Assembly: GCF_003501885.1 (NCBI RefSeq)
Contig: NZ_QWFA01000024.1
Location: 1 to 42,145, forward strand
Source of the DNA: Streptomyces globisporus
Lineage (GTDB): Bacteria > Actinomycetota > Actinomycetes > Streptomycetales > Streptomycetaceae
DNA length: 42,145 nucleotides
Direction of reading: 5' to 3'
The notes beneath the pieces are model-generated. The model saw only the letters and a program-made list of their open reading frames with translations, was not told the DNA's origin and did not search any database. Numbering within the stretch: the stretch's first letter is position 1; each line of letters begins with the position of its first letter. The translations under genes were made by a program, and so were the position numbers. Shown here one piece after another: positions 1-9,080 of the stretch.

Positions 1-47
1 CACCCGGTGTGCCCCACCCCGCCGTCCCGCCTCCCGGAGGAGATCCG

Positions 48-1706
48 ATGTCCACGCCCACCGCACCCCGCAGCAACCCGACCGCCGAGACGCACAAGGT
101 GACCAATCAGGCGCCGCCGCTCACCGGTCACGACGCCGCCGACGACACGGTGCTGCTCGAAGGGGTGCGCCGCGAGGGTGCCGAGTGGCATCTGGAGGAG
201 CTGCACCGCTTCGGGCGGTACGTCGGCGGCGAGGAGGCGCAGCACTGGGCCGACCAGGCCAACCGGCACGAGCCGGAGCTGCGCACCCACGACCGTTTCG
301 GCCACCGGATCGACGAGGTCGAGTTCCACCCGGCGTACCACGCGCTGATGGACGCCTCGGTGAGCGCGGGGCTGGCGGGTGCCGCCTGGGCCGACGAGCG
401 GCCCGGGGCCCATGTCGCCCGGGCCGGCGGCTTCATGCTGGCCACGATGCTGGAGCAGGGGCACCTGTGCCCGGTCTCGATGACGTACGCCGTCGTCCCG
501 GCGCTGCGCCGCTCCCCCGATCTCGCGAAGACGTACGAGCCGCTGCTGACCAGCCGGGTGTACGAGCCCGGGCTCAGCACCCCAACGGCGAAGCGCGGTC
601 TGCTCGCCGGGATGGGGATGACGGAGAAGCAGGGCGGCACCGATGTGCGCGCCAACACCACGGCCGCCGTGGAGCAGGCCGACGGCACCTGGCGGCTGCG
701 CGGGCACAAGTGGTTCACGAGTGCGCCGATGAACGACCTCTTCCTGGTGCTCGCCCAGTCGCCCGGCGGCCTGTCGTGCTTCCTCGTGCCGCGTGTACTG
801 GCGGACGGGAGCCGGAACACCTTCCGCATCCAGCGGCTCAAGGACAAGCTCGGCAACCGGTCCAACGCGTCGAGCGAGCCGGAGTTCGACGACACCGTGG
901 CCTGGCTCGTCGGTGACGAGGGCAAGGGCGTGCGCACCATCATCGACATGGTGACGATGACCAGGCTCGACTGTGTGCTCGGCTCGGCCGCCGGCACCCG
1001 TGCCGCGCTCGCGCAGGCGGCCCACCACGCGCGCCACCGCTCGGTGTTCGGCGTCGAGCTGATCGACCAGCCCCTGATGCGCAACGTCCTGGCGGATCTG
1101 TCCCTGGAGTCCGAGGCCGCCACGACCCTGGCCCTGCGCCTGGCGGGGGCCGCCGACCGCGCCCACCGGGGCGACGCCGGGGAACGCGCCTTCCTCCGCC
1201 TGGCCACCGCCATCGGCAAGTACTGGGTGTGCAAGCGGCAGCCCGTCGCGGTCGCCGAGGCGTTGGAGTGCCTCGGCGGCAACGGCTACGACGAGGCGTC
1301 CGGCATGCCCCGGCTGTACCGCGAGGCCCCGCTCAACGGCATCTGGGAGGGCTCCGGCAATGTCAACGCCCTCGACATGCTGCGGGCGTTGACGCGGGAA
1401 CCCGAGTCCCTGGAGGCCCTGAGCGCCGAGATCGGGGCGGCCGCCGGGGCGGACGCGCGGCTCGACGCGGCCTGGCGGGAGCTGCGGGCCGAGCTGGCCC
1501 GCCCCGAGGATGCGCAGCTCCGCGCCCGCCGGGTCGTCGAACGGGCCGCACTCGTCCTCCAGGGCTCGCTGCTGGTGCGCCATGCTCCGGCGGCGGTGGC
1601 CGACGCGTTCTGCGCGTCCCGCCTCGCCGGGGACCAGGGGCTCGCGTTCGGCACCCTTCCGGCGGGCACGGACTTCGCGGCCCTGCTGGGGCGGCTGCCC
1701 GCCTGA
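48..1706 (+). CDS. AidB-like acyl-CoA dehydrogenase (DNA alkylation response family)
   Basis: A 552-residue flavoprotein of the AidB branch of acyl-CoA dehydrogenases, close to the usual ~540 residues. E. coli AidB binds FAD and DNA and is induced by alkylation; its physiological substrate is uncertain. Visible signatures are the flavin-contact segment MGMTEKQGGTDVR (about 189-201), HKWFTSAPMND (about 220-230) and the C-terminal LGGNGYDE...LNGIWEGSGNV block (about 409-438). I chose the ATG at 48 because a GGAGGAG ribosome site lies a few bases upstream; an in-frame start at 9 would add 13 proline-rich residues. It converges on the MerR gene with only about 10 bases between stops. Family is clear. 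A role in alkylation repair rather than ordinary acyl-CoA oxidation is inferred from the family only. Confidence 0.88.
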   Translation: MSTPTAPRSNPTAETHKVTNQAPPLTGHDAADDTVLLEGVRREGAEWHLEELHRFGRYVGGEEAQHWADQANRHEPELRTHDRFGHRIDEVEFHPAYHALMDASVSAGLAGAAWADERPGAHVARAGGFMLATMLEQGHLCPVSMTYAVVPALRRSPDLAKTYEPLLTSRVYEPGLSTPTAKRGLLAGMGMTEKQGGTDVRANTTAAVEQADGTWRLRGHKWFTSAPMNDLFLVLAQSPGGLSCFLVPRVLADGSRNTFRIQRLKDKLGNRSNASSEPEFDDTVAWLVGDEGKGVRTIIDMVTMTRLDCVLGSAAGTRAALAQAAHHARHRSVFGVELIDQPLMRNVLADLSLESEAATTLALRLAGAADRAHRGDAGERAFLRLATAIGKYWVCKRQPVAVAEALECLGGNGYDEASGMPRLYREAPLNGIWEGSGNVNALDMLRALTREPESLEALSAEIGAAAGADARLDAAWRELRAELARPEDAQLRARRVVERAALVLQGSLLVRHAPAAVADAFCASRLAGDQGLAFGTLPAGTDFAALLGRLPA

Positions 1707-1715
1707 CCGAACCGC

Positions 1716-2489
1716 TCACGTGCTGTGCGGCCGGTGCGGGCCCCGCGCCCGCGCCGGCGTTTCACGTTCGCGGAGGTAGGCGTCCAGCTCGCCGGCCCCG
1801 GCCAGCATCGCGCGCCCGCGGGCGGCCAGCCGGGCGTGCCAGTCGTCCAGTGCGGCGGCGAGCGGCTCCGGACCGCCGGCCGCCCGCACCTGGGCGATGA
1901 GCGGTGCGATCTGCTCCAGGCGGTAGCCGCCGCGCCGGAGTTGGTGGGCCAGTGCGGCGTCCCGTACATCGGCCGCCTCGTACACCCGGTATCCGGTCCG
2001 CGGGTCGCGGCGCGGGGTCACGAGCCCGGCGCGCTCCCACGTGCGCAGCGTGGCGGGCCTGATGCCCAGCTTTCCCGCCAGGGGTCCGACGAACATCGCG
2101 CCGGGGCCCGCCCCGTCGTCGAGGGCGGGCACGGCTCCGGGCCTCAGGTCGCGGAGGGCCCTTTCGACGGCGTCCAGCGTCCTGCGGTCCTCCAGGAGCT
2201 GGGCGTGGCTCCCGTCGATGAGACGGAGCGCCTCGGCCGACTCGTCGCGGTTCACCGCCCGCATGATCGCCGTCGCGGTCGCGTGCCCATGGCCGGGGAC
2301 CAGGGCGAGAAAGGTCCCCAGGGCGTCCGCGTGCAGCGGTGTGTAGGTGCGGTAACCGTGGGCGGTGCGCCCGGCGGCCGGGAGGATGCCCGCCGCTTCG
2401 TAGTTCCTCACGGCCTGGGTCGACAGACCGTGCCGACGGGCCAGGTCGACGGGGCGCAGGCGACCTGCTGTTTGAGGGTTTTTCCCCAT
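1716..2489 (-). CDS. MerR-family regulator with two MerR-type HTH domains (TioE-like)
   Basis: A 257-residue regulator with two winged-helix MerR domains in one chain. The first is at about 12-50 (DLARRHGLSTQAVRNYE, then GYRTYT) and the second at about 132-170 (LAGKLGIRPATLRTWERAG, then GYRVYE). Ordinary MerR proteins have one such domain and dimerise; duplicated-domain proteins of this length are known in actinomycetes and annotated as TioE-like. No cysteine cluster for metal sensing is visible. The start at 2489 begins MGKNPQ just before the first HTH. It is divergent from the erythromycin-esterase-like gene with 58 bases between starts. That gap holds an inverted repeat (2527-2544), so control of the neighbour and of itself is likely. 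Confidence 0.85.
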   Translation of the reverse strand: MGKNPQTAGRLRPVDLARRHGLSTQAVRNYEAAGILPAAGRTAHGYRTYTPLHADALGTFLALVPGHGHATATAIMRAVNRDESAEALRLIDGSHAQLLEDRRTLDAVERALRDLRPGAVPALDDGAGPGAMFVGPLAGKLGIRPATLRTWERAGLVTPRRDPRTGYRVYEAADVRDAALAHQLRRGGYRLEQIAPLIAQVRAAGGPEPLAAALDDWHARLAARGRAMLAGAGELDAYLRERETPARARGPHRPHST

Positions 2490-2526
2490 GCTCCCGAGGA
2501 TATCGCGCAGAAGTTTCCACCGAGGG

Positions 2527-2544
2527 TTCAACGATACGGTTGAA
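2527..2544. promoter_or_regulatory. Inverted repeat TTCAAC-N6-GTTGAA, candidate MerR operator
   Basis: A perfect 6+6 base inverted repeat with a 6-base centre sits in the 58-base gap between the divergent MerR and esterase genes. It ends only 3 bases before the esterase ATG at 2548. A TANNNT element (TACGGT, 2535-2540) lies inside it, and a transcript from that element would start at or near the A of the ATG, so a leaderless esterase mRNA is possible. The match to a MerR-type operator is inference; the symmetry is directly visible. Confidence 0.55.
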
Positions 2545-2547
2545 GCC

Positions 2548-3747
2548 ATGGCAGACGACATCAAGGACATCGCCCACGCCGTCGAGGCGGCCTCCGTCAT
2601 GCGGCTGTTCGCCTCCCCGCCCCGGATGCTGGCCCTGGGCGAGCCCACCCACGGGGTGGACGCCCCGCTCCGCCTGCGCAACGCGCTCTTCCGCCAGCTG
2701 GTCGAGCAGGAGGGGTACCGGACCATCGCCGTCGAGAGCGACTGCGTGGCGGGGCTCTTGGTGGACGACTACGTGACGTCGGGCGCGGGCGCGCTGGACG
2801 ACGTACTGGAGCGGGGGTTCAGCCACGGTCTCGGGGCGTCCGCCGCCAGTCGTGAACTGGTGTGCTGGATGCGCGCGTTCAACGACGGCCGGCCCGCGTC
2901 CGACCAGGTCCGGTTCGCCGGCTTCGACGGTCCGCTGGAGATGGCCTGGGCCGCGAGCCCCCGGGAGACCCTCACTTCGCTCCACCGCACGCTCACCGAC
3001 CACGTGGACCCGGGGCTGATTCCCTGCACCGCCGAGACGCTCGACCGCCTGCTCGGCCCCGACGACCGGTGGACCGACCCCGCGGCGATGCTGGATCCGT
3101 CCGCGTCCCTCGGGCGCTCGGCCGAGGCCGGGGAACTGCGGCTGCTCGCCGACGATCTGGGCGCGCTGCTCCACGCCTGGGCACCGCACCTGATCGCGGC
3201 GACCTCACGGGACGCGTTCGACCGGGCGCGGCTCCGGGCGCGGGCCGCCTCGGGGCTGCTGCGGTACCACCGCTGGATGGCCGACGCCTCGCCGAGCCGG
3301 CTGGCACGGCTGACGGGCCTGCGGGACCAGATGATGGCCGACAATCTCCTCGCGCTCGCGGAGCGGGGGCCGGTTCTGGTCCACGCCCACAACAGTCATC
3401 TCCAGCGCGACATCAGCTCGATGCGGATGGGCGGGCAGCGGCTGGAGTGGTGGAGCGCGGGGGCCGTCGTGCACACCCGTCTGGGCGAGGAGTACGCCTT
3501 TCTGGCCACCGCGTTCGGCACGATGCGCCACCAGGGCGTCGGCACTCCGCCGCCGGACACCCTCGAAGGTGCCCTGTACGCGCTCCCGGCCGACACCTGC
3601 CTGGTGGATGCCTCCGACTCGGCCGCGGCCCTCGCCGCCACGGGCCCCGTACGGCGCACGTCGCCGTACTTCGGTTATGCCCCGCTCGACCCGGCGCACC
3701 TGGCCCGCCTCGACGGGATCGTGTTCATGAAGGACGTCCCCGAGTGA
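2548..3747 (+). CDS. Erythromycin esterase-like protein
   Basis: A 399-residue member of the erythromycin esterase (EreA/EreB-like) superfamily. True members hydrolyse the macrolide lactone; many homologues have unknown substrates. Conserved segments visible are GEPTHG (about 31-36, with the active-site His 35), VESD (about 62-65), RDQMMADN (about 259-266) and HAHNSHLQRD (about 279-288), matching the conserved acid/base and His positions of the family. Start at 2548 (MADDIKD) is chosen because an in-frame start at 2488 would begin inside the regulatory gap. The MerR gene immediately upstream on the other strand suggests drug- or metabolite-responsive induction. Macrolide resistance is possible but not shown; some homologues are housekeeping enzymes. 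Confidence 0.85.
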   Translation: MADDIKDIAHAVEAASVMRLFASPPRMLALGEPTHGVDAPLRLRNALFRQLVEQEGYRTIAVESDCVAGLLVDDYVTSGAGALDDVLERGFSHGLGASAASRELVCWMRAFNDGRPASDQVRFAGFDGPLEMAWAASPRETLTSLHRTLTDHVDPGLIPCTAETLDRLLGPDDRWTDPAAMLDPSASLGRSAEAGELRLLADDLGALLHAWAPHLIAATSRDAFDRARLRARAASGLLRYHRWMADASPSRLARLTGLRDQMMADNLLALAERGPVLVHAHNSHLQRDISSMRMGGQRLEWWSAGAVVHTRLGEEYAFLATAFGTMRHQGVGTPPPDTLEGALYALPADTCLVDASDSAAALAATGPVRRTSPYFGYAPLDPAHLARLDGIVFMKDVPE

Positions 3748-3852
3748 CTGAGACCGCACGTCACGGCCCCGGCGGGATCGGCCCCGCACATCCGGTCGGG
3801 TGAAAGGCCGTTCCGGCAGGAATAGCCGGGCCAGGCCGTTGTTGATCACACC

Positions 3853-4752
3853 ATGACTTCTGAGACGAACGGATCGGGCAGCACCTTCGGACGCGTGGGG
3901 ATCTGGAGCGGCGCCCTGCACGCGTCACACGTGGACGACGCGGGCAGGAAGGCGATCGCGGAGGCGCTCGCCGAACTCGACGAACTGGGGTACGGCACCG
4001 TCTGGATCGGGGCCAGCCCGACGCCCGGCGACGCCGCGGCCGTCGTGGCCGCCACCCGTTCGATCACCGTGGCCACCGGCATCCTGAGCATCTGGAACCA
4101 CACGGCGGAGGAGGTGGCGGCCGCGGTGTCGGCGATCGATCCGGACGCGCGCCGCCGCTTCGTCCTCGGACTGGGCGTCAGCCACGGCCCGATGACGCCC
4201 CAGTACGCGAAGCCGTACAGCGCGATGGTGGCCTACCTCGACGCGCTCGACGGCGCCGAACCGTCCGTGGGCTCCGGCCACCGGGTCCTGGCGGCTCTCG
4301 GGCCGAAGATGCTGAAGCTCGCGGCCGATCGGTCGCTGGGCGCACACCCCTATCTCGTCACCACCGAGCACACCGCGGAGGCCCGTGCGGCGCTCGGCCC
4401 CGACGCGCTGCTCGCCCCGGAGCTGACCGCGGTGCTGGACACGGACCTCGACCGGGCCCGCACCACCGCGCGGACCATGCTGGGGATGTATCTCCAACTG
4501 CCCAACTACACGGCCAATCTGCTGCGCCTCGGGTTCACGGAAGGCGACTTCGAGGGCGGCGGCAGCGTCCGTCTCCTCGACGCCCTCTTCGCGCTGGGCG
4601 ACGCGGAGCAGGTGACGCGCCGGACGCGGGAGTACCTCGACGCGGGCGCGGACCATGTCGCGTTGCAGGTCCTCACCGCCGAGGAGGGCGGCGCCGGCCT
4701 GCCGCGCGCCGAATGGCGTCTCCTGGCCGAGGCGTTCGGCTCCGAACTCTGA
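3853..4752 (+). CDS. F420-dependent LLM-class oxidoreductase (TIGR03620-like)
   Basis: A 299-residue luciferase-like TIM-barrel protein. The opening strand FGRVGIWSGAL, the ELGYGTVWIG segment (about 46-55), the VATGILSIWNH segment and FVLGLGVSHG fit the F420-dependent subgroup usually labelled TIGR03620. Such enzymes use reduced F420 (or FMN) to reduce or oxidise small molecules; the substrate cannot be told from sequence. No ribosome-binding site is obvious before ATG 3853, so the start could be leaderless. It stands alone: the preceding gene ends 105 bases upstream and the DeoR gene starts 262 bases downstream. Confidence 0.85.
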   Translation: MTSETNGSGSTFGRVGIWSGALHASHVDDAGRKAIAEALAELDELGYGTVWIGASPTPGDAAAVVAATRSITVATGILSIWNHTAEEVAAAVSAIDPDARRRFVLGLGVSHGPMTPQYAKPYSAMVAYLDALDGAEPSVGSGHRVLAALGPKMLKLAADRSLGAHPYLVTTEHTAEARAALGPDALLAPELTAVLDTDLDRARTTARTMLGMYLQLPNYTANLLRLGFTEGDFEGGGSVRLLDALFALGDAEQVTRRTREYLDAGADHVALQVLTAEEGGAGLPRAEWRLLAEAFGSEL

Positions 4753-5014
4753 CGGTCGGCACACCCCCGTCCCGCGCTTCGGGCGCCATTCGGGCAGCGG
4801 ACACGGGAAAGCGGGCGGCCCGGACAGCCGACACGGCGGCCGTCCGGGCCTGACCAGCACGAACACCCGCGGAAAGCGGGCACGAACGGGCCGAGGGGAT
4901 TCGGTGAAGCGGCTGGTCGTGGCCCCTGGACTGCTTGTACAAACGACACATGAGCCCGAACGGACATGCGGGCTCCGCCCGAAACGGGCGCAGCAGCGAC
5001 CAGGGAAGTGCGCC

Positions 5015-5776
5015 GTGGACACCGAGGAACGCCGTCGGGGAATTCTGGACACGGCCCGGCGGGAGGGGTCGGTCGGGGTGAACGCCCTCGCGGACCTGTT
5101 CAAGGTGGCCAAGGAGACCGTCCGCCGCGATCTGCACGTACTGGAGGAGCACGGGCTCGTCCGCAGGACCCATGGGGGCGCCTACCCGGTGGAGTCGGCC
5201 GGATTCGAGACGACGCTCGCCGTCCGCACCACCCGAAACGTTCCGCAGAAGTCGCGTATCGCGGCCGCGGCGGCCGATCTCCTCGGTGACGCCGAGACGG
5301 TCTTCGTCGACGAGGGCTTCACCCCGCAGCTCGTCGCCGAGGCGCTTCCCCAGGACAGGCCTCTGACCGTGGTCACCGCGTCCCTGGCCGTCGCCACCTC
5401 CCTCGCCGCGGTCGAGAAGACCTCGGTGCTGCTGCTGGGCGGCCGGGTCCGCGGTTCGACGATGGCGACCGTCGACCACTGGGCCTCCCGGATGCTCTCG
5501 GAATTCGTGATCGACCTGGCGTACGTCGGGGCCAACGGCATCTCCCGCGAGTACGGCCTCACCACCCCGGACCCCGCCGTCGCCGAGGTCAAGGCGCAGG
5601 CGTTGCGCAGCTCGCGGCGGAGGGTCTTCGCCGGGATCCACAGCAAGTTCGGTGCGGTGAGCTTCTGCCGGTTCGCCGGGGTCGGTGACTTCGAGGCGAT
5701 CGTCACCGACGCCGGACTCCCCTCGGCCGAGGCCCAGCGCTACTCCCTCCTCGGCCCTCAGGTCATCCGCGTCTGA
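5015..5776 (+). CDS. DeoR-family transcriptional regulator of the adjacent polyol/sugar operon
   Basis: A 253-residue repressor-type protein. The N-terminal DeoR helix-turn-helix is at about 3-57 (LADLFKVAKETVRRDLHVLE), followed by the sugar-phosphate-binding DeoRC domain (about 75-235, with DEGFTP, TASLAVA, GGRVRGSTMA and GANGIS). GTG 5015 is the only sensible start: it is preceded by a GGGAAG ribosome site and begins directly at the HTH. DeoR proteins normally bind a phosphorylated intermediate of the pathway they control. The next gene starts 96 bases downstream in the same direction, so it probably regulates the transporter/dehydrogenase/kinase set. An 8-base palindrome TTGTACAA (4935-4942) about 75 bases upstream of the start could be an autoregulatory site. 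Confidence 0.88.
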   Translation: MDTEERRRGILDTARREGSVGVNALADLFKVAKETVRRDLHVLEEHGLVRRTHGGAYPVESAGFETTLAVRTTRNVPQKSRIAAAAADLLGDAETVFVDEGFTPQLVAEALPQDRPLTVVTASLAVATSLAAVEKTSVLLLGGRVRGSTMATVDHWASRMLSEFVIDLAYVGANGISREYGLTTPDPAVAEVKAQALRSSRRRVFAGIHSKFGAVSFCRFAGVGDFEAIVTDAGLPSAEAQRYSLLGPQVIRV

Positions 5777-5872
5777 CCGTCCCCACCACCGCTCCCCCCG
5801 TCCGCCGGGGCGTGGTTCGCCATGCCCGCATCCACCCGATCACCGAGCCGCTACGACTGATCAGGAGCCCCC

Positions 5873-7240
5873 ATGCCTCATCCAGGACGCCGCCGCCGAC
5901 CACGTATGCGGGGGCGGACGTGTGCCGTGACCGCCGCACTGGCCCTGCTCGCCACCGGCTGCGCCGGAGCGGGCGGGACCTCCTTCGGGGGCGGCGACGC
6001 GCTGAACGTACTGATGGTCAACAACCCGCAGATGGTCGAACTGCAGAAGCTGACCGCGAAGCACTTCACGAAGGAGACCGGCATCAAGGTCCACTTCACG
6101 GTGCTGCCCGAGAACGACGTACGCGACAAGATCAGCCAGGACTTCTCCAACCAGGCCGGTCAGTACGACGTCGCCACCATCAGCAACTTCGAACTGCCGT
6201 TCTTCGCGAAGAACGGCTGGCTGCACCCCCTCGACGACTACGCGAACGCCGACACGGCCTTCGACCAGGAGGACATCCTGGCGCCGCTGCGGGACTCGCT
6301 GACCGCCGAGGACGGCAAGCTCTACGCCCAGCCCTTCTACGGCGAGTCGTCCTTCCTGATGTACCGCAAGGACGTCTTCGAGAAGCAGGGCCTGACCATG
6401 CCCGAGAAGCCGACGTGGGAGCAGGTGGCGAAGCTCGCCGAGCAGACGGACGGCGCGGAGCGCGGGATGAAGGGCATCTGTCTGCGCGGGCTGCCCGGCT
6501 GGGGCGAGGTGATCGCCCCGCTGACCACCGTCGTCAACACGATGGGCGGCACCTGGTTCACCGAGGACTGGGAACCGCGCCTGACGGCACCGGAGTTCAA
6601 GAAGGCGACGAAGTTCTACGTCGATCTCGTGCGCGAACACGGAGAGCTGGGCGCGCCGCAGTCCGGGTACGCCGAGTGCCTGAACAACATGACGCAGGGC
6701 AAGACCGCCATGTGGTACGACGCCACGGCGGGCGCCGGTTCCCTGGAGGCGAAGGGCTCCCCGGTGAAGGGGAAGATCGGGTACGTCCCCGCCCCCGTCG
6801 AGCAGACCAAGAGCTCGGGCTGGCTCTACACCTGGGCCTGGGGGCTGCAGAAGGCGTCCAAGAAGTCCGACGACGCCTGGAAGTTCGTCTCCTGGGCCTC
6901 CAGCAAGGAGTACGAGGAGCTCGTCGGCGCCACCAGCGGCTGGTCCAACGTCCCCGCGGGCAAAAGGGCTTCCACCTACGCCAACCCCGACTACCGGGCG
7001 GAGGCAGGGGCGTTCGCCGATGTCACCGAGCGGGCGATCTCCGAGGCCGACCCGAAGAACCCGGGTACCCAGCCCCGCCCGACGGCGGGCATCCAGTTCG
7101 TCGGCGTACCGGAGTTCACCGATCTGGGCACCCGGGTGGCCCAGGAGATCAGCGCCGCCATCGCGGGCCGCCAGTCGGTGGACGCCGCGCTCGCCGCCTC
7201 CCAGAAGCTGGCCGAGAAGGTCGCGGAGGAGTACCGATGA
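5873..7240 (+). CDS. Sugar/polyol ABC transporter substrate-binding lipoprotein
   Basis: A 455-residue extracellular solute-binding protein of the family-1 (maltose/polyol) type. The signal peptide is basic, then hydrophobic, ending in a lipobox LATGC with the lipidated Cys at residue 30, so the mature protein is anchored outside the membrane. Motifs of polyol-type (SmoE-like) binding proteins can be seen: YDVATISNFELPFFAKNGWL, MPEKPTWEQVAKLAE and GWLYTWAWGL. The ATG at 5873 has a CAGGAG site 6-7 bases upstream. Its stop overlaps the permease start (ATGA). Ligand is inferred as a sugar alcohol such as mannitol, sorbitol or arabitol, because a zinc polyol-type dehydrogenase and a PfkB kinase follow. 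A sugar cannot be excluded. Confidence 0.9.
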   Translation: MPHPGRRRRPRMRGRTCAVTAALALLATGCAGAGGTSFGGGDALNVLMVNNPQMVELQKLTAKHFTKETGIKVHFTVLPENDVRDKISQDFSNQAGQYDVATISNFELPFFAKNGWLHPLDDYANADTAFDQEDILAPLRDSLTAEDGKLYAQPFYGESSFLMYRKDVFEKQGLTMPEKPTWEQVAKLAEQTDGAERGMKGICLRGLPGWGEVIAPLTTVVNTMGGTWFTEDWEPRLTAPEFKKATKFYVDLVREHGELGAPQSGYAECLNNMTQGKTAMWYDATAGAGSLEAKGSPVKGKIGYVPAPVEQTKSSGWLYTWAWGLQKASKKSDDAWKFVSWASSKEYEELVGATSGWSNVPAGKRASTYANPDYRAEAGAFADVTERAISEADPKNPGTQPRPTAGIQFVGVPEFTDLGTRVAQEISAAIAGRQSVDAALAASQKLAEKVAEEYR

Positions 7241-8199
7241 CCGTCACCGCAACCAGAGAAGCCACTGCCTCTCCGCAAGCTCCGGCGAAGAAGCCGGGCG
7301 GCGACCGGCGGCGCGCCTGGGCGACCCGCGCGCCTCTGCTGCCCGCGCTGATCTTCCTGATCGCCGTCACCCAACTGCCCTTCGTGGCAACGCTGGTGAT
7401 CTCGCTCTTCGACTGGAACTCCCTCAAGCCGGAGAAGCGCCACTTCACCGGTCTGTCCAACTACGCGTCCGTCTTCACCGACGAGGCATTGCGCGAGTCG
7501 GTCGTGACCACCGTCGTCCTGACCGCGACGGTCGTGATCGTCAGCGTCGTGCTGGGGCTCGTCTTCGCGCTGCTCCTGGACCGTACGTTCTTCGGCCGAG
7601 GGTTCGTGCGCACCCTGCTGATCACCCCGTTCCTGCTGGTGCCGGTCTCGGCGGCGCTGCTGTGGAAGCACGCCCTCTACAACCCGGAGTACGGGCTGTT
7701 CAACGGCGTCCTCACCTGGTTCGGCGAGCTGTTCGGCATCGAGTCGATCGCGCAGCCGGAGTGGACGTCCGAGATGCCGCTGATCGCCATCGAGGCGTCG
7801 CTCGTGTGGCAGTGGACGCCGTTCATGATGCTGATCCTGCTCGCCGGGCTGCAGAGCCGGCCGGCCGAGATCATCGAGGCCGCGCGGCTGGACGGGGCCG
7901 GGCCCTGGCAGATCTTCCGCCATCTGACCCTGCCGCATCTGCGCCGCTACCTCGAACTCGGCATCCTGCTCGGGTCGGTGTACATCGTGCAGAACTTCGA
8001 CGCGGTGTTCACGATCACCTCCGGCGGTCTGGGCACCGCCAACCTCCCGTACACCGTCTACGAGACCTTCTACCGGGCCCATGAGTACGGGCTGGCGTCG
8101 GCGGCGGGCGTGGTCGTGGTGATCGGCACGATCATCATCGCCACCTTCGCTCTCCGGGTGGTCTCCTCCCTCTTCCGTGAGGAGGCGAGCCGCGCATGA
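7237..8199 (+). CDS. ABC sugar/polyol permease (MalF-like)
   Basis: A 320-residue inner-membrane permease with about six membrane segments, the first at about 33-55. The cytoplasmic EAA loop IIEAARLDGAGPWQIFRHL (about 211-229) is the site that docks the ATPase. The start overlaps the binding-protein stop by four bases (ATGA), so translation is probably coupled. The long N-terminal tail rich in Ala, Pro and Lys is usual for actinomycete MalF-type permeases. It pairs with the next permease to form the heterodimeric channel. Confidence 0.92.
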   Translation: MTVTATREATASPQAPAKKPGGDRRRAWATRAPLLPALIFLIAVTQLPFVATLVISLFDWNSLKPEKRHFTGLSNYASVFTDEALRESVVTTVVLTATVVIVSVVLGLVFALLLDRTFFGRGFVRTLLITPFLLVPVSAALLWKHALYNPEYGLFNGVLTWFGELFGIESIAQPEWTSEMPLIAIEASLVWQWTPFMMLILLAGLQSRPAEIIEAARLDGAGPWQIFRHLTLPHLRRYLELGILLGSVYIVQNFDAVFTITSGGLGTANLPYTVYETFYRAHEYGLASAAGVVVVIGTIIIATFALRVVSSLFREEASRA

Positions 8200-9080
8200 G
8201 CGCCTCGACCGCGACTTCCCCGTCCGTCACGTCCTCCGCCACCGGACCCGAGCGCAAGGCCCGTCGGCGCTCCGCGGCTCTGGGCGTGGTCGCCTGGGTC
8301 GTTGGCATCGGCTTCTGCCTGCCGGCCCTGTGGATGGTGCTGACGTCCTTCCACGCGGAGGCCGACGCGGCGACCAACCCGCCGTCGCTCGCCGCCGCCC
8401 TGACCCTGGACGGCTACCGCACGTTCTTCGGCGGCGGGGGCGGCCCGACGCCGTGGCCCCCGCTGGTGAACTCGCTTGCGGCCTCGTTCTTCTCGACCGT
8501 GCTGGTGCTGCTGCTCGCGCTGCCCGCCGCGTACGCGCTCTCCATCCGGCGGGTGCGCAAGTGGACGGACGTGATGTTCTTCTTCCTGTCCACCAAGATG
8601 CTGCCCGTCGTCGCCGGGCTGCTGCCGGTGTACCTGTTCGCGAAGAACACGGGGCTGCTGGACAACATCTGGCTGCTGGTCCTGCTCTACACCTCGATGA
8701 ACCTGCCGATCGCGGTGTGGATGATGCAGTCCTTCCTCGCGGACGTGCCCGTCTCCATCATCGAGGCGGCGCAGGTCGACGGGGCCCGGCTGCCGACGGT
8801 GCTGCGCCGGGTCGTCGCCCCGGTCGCCGGCCCCGGGATCGCCGCGACCGCCCTGATCTGCTTCATCTTCAGCTGGAACGAGCTGTTGTTCGCACGGGTG
8901 CTGACCGGCGTGGTCGCCGGGACCGCCCCCGTCCATCTGACCACCTTCGTCACCAGCCAGGGACTCTTCCTCGCCCAGCTGTGCGCGGCGTCCGTGGTCG
9001 TGTCCCTGCCGGTGCTCGTCGCCGGCTACGCCGCCCAGGACAAACTCGTCCAGGGCCTCTCGCTGGGAGCAGTCAAATGA
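8196..9080 (+). CDS. ABC sugar/polyol permease (MalG-like)
   Basis: A 294-residue second permease with six predicted membrane helices and the EAA loop SIIEAAQVDGARLPTVLRRV (about 187-206). It overlaps both neighbours by four bases (ATGA at each end). No ATPase gene is present anywhere in the operon. In Streptomyces many carbohydrate importers of this class are energised by the shared ATPase MsiK encoded elsewhere, which is the likely situation here (established for other systems, inferred for this one). Confidence 0.92.
   Translation: MSASTATSPSVTSSATGPERKARRRSAALGVVAWVVGIGFCLPALWMVLTSFHAEADAATNPPSLAAALTLDGYRTFFGGGGGPTPWPPLVNSLAASFFSTVLVLLLALPAAYALSIRRVRKWTDVMFFFLSTKMLPVVAGLLPVYLFAKNTGLLDNIWLLVLLYTSMNLPIAVWMMQSFLADVPVSIIEAAQVDGARLPTVLRRVVAPVAGPGIAATALICFIFSWNELLFARVLTGVVAGTAPVHLTTFVTSQGLFLAQLCAASVVVSLPVLVAGYAAQDKLVQGLSLGAVK

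Noticed and set aside
4976-4990. Small CGCCCG-AAA-CGGGCG hairpin just before the DeoR start
   Set aside because: Six base pairs of GC are common by chance in such DNA; no evidence for a regulatory role.
5812-7236. Upstream in-frame extension of the first permease through the binding-protein gene
   Set aside because: The binding lipoprotein frame is clearly the real one there, and the permease start at the ATGA overlap is typical.
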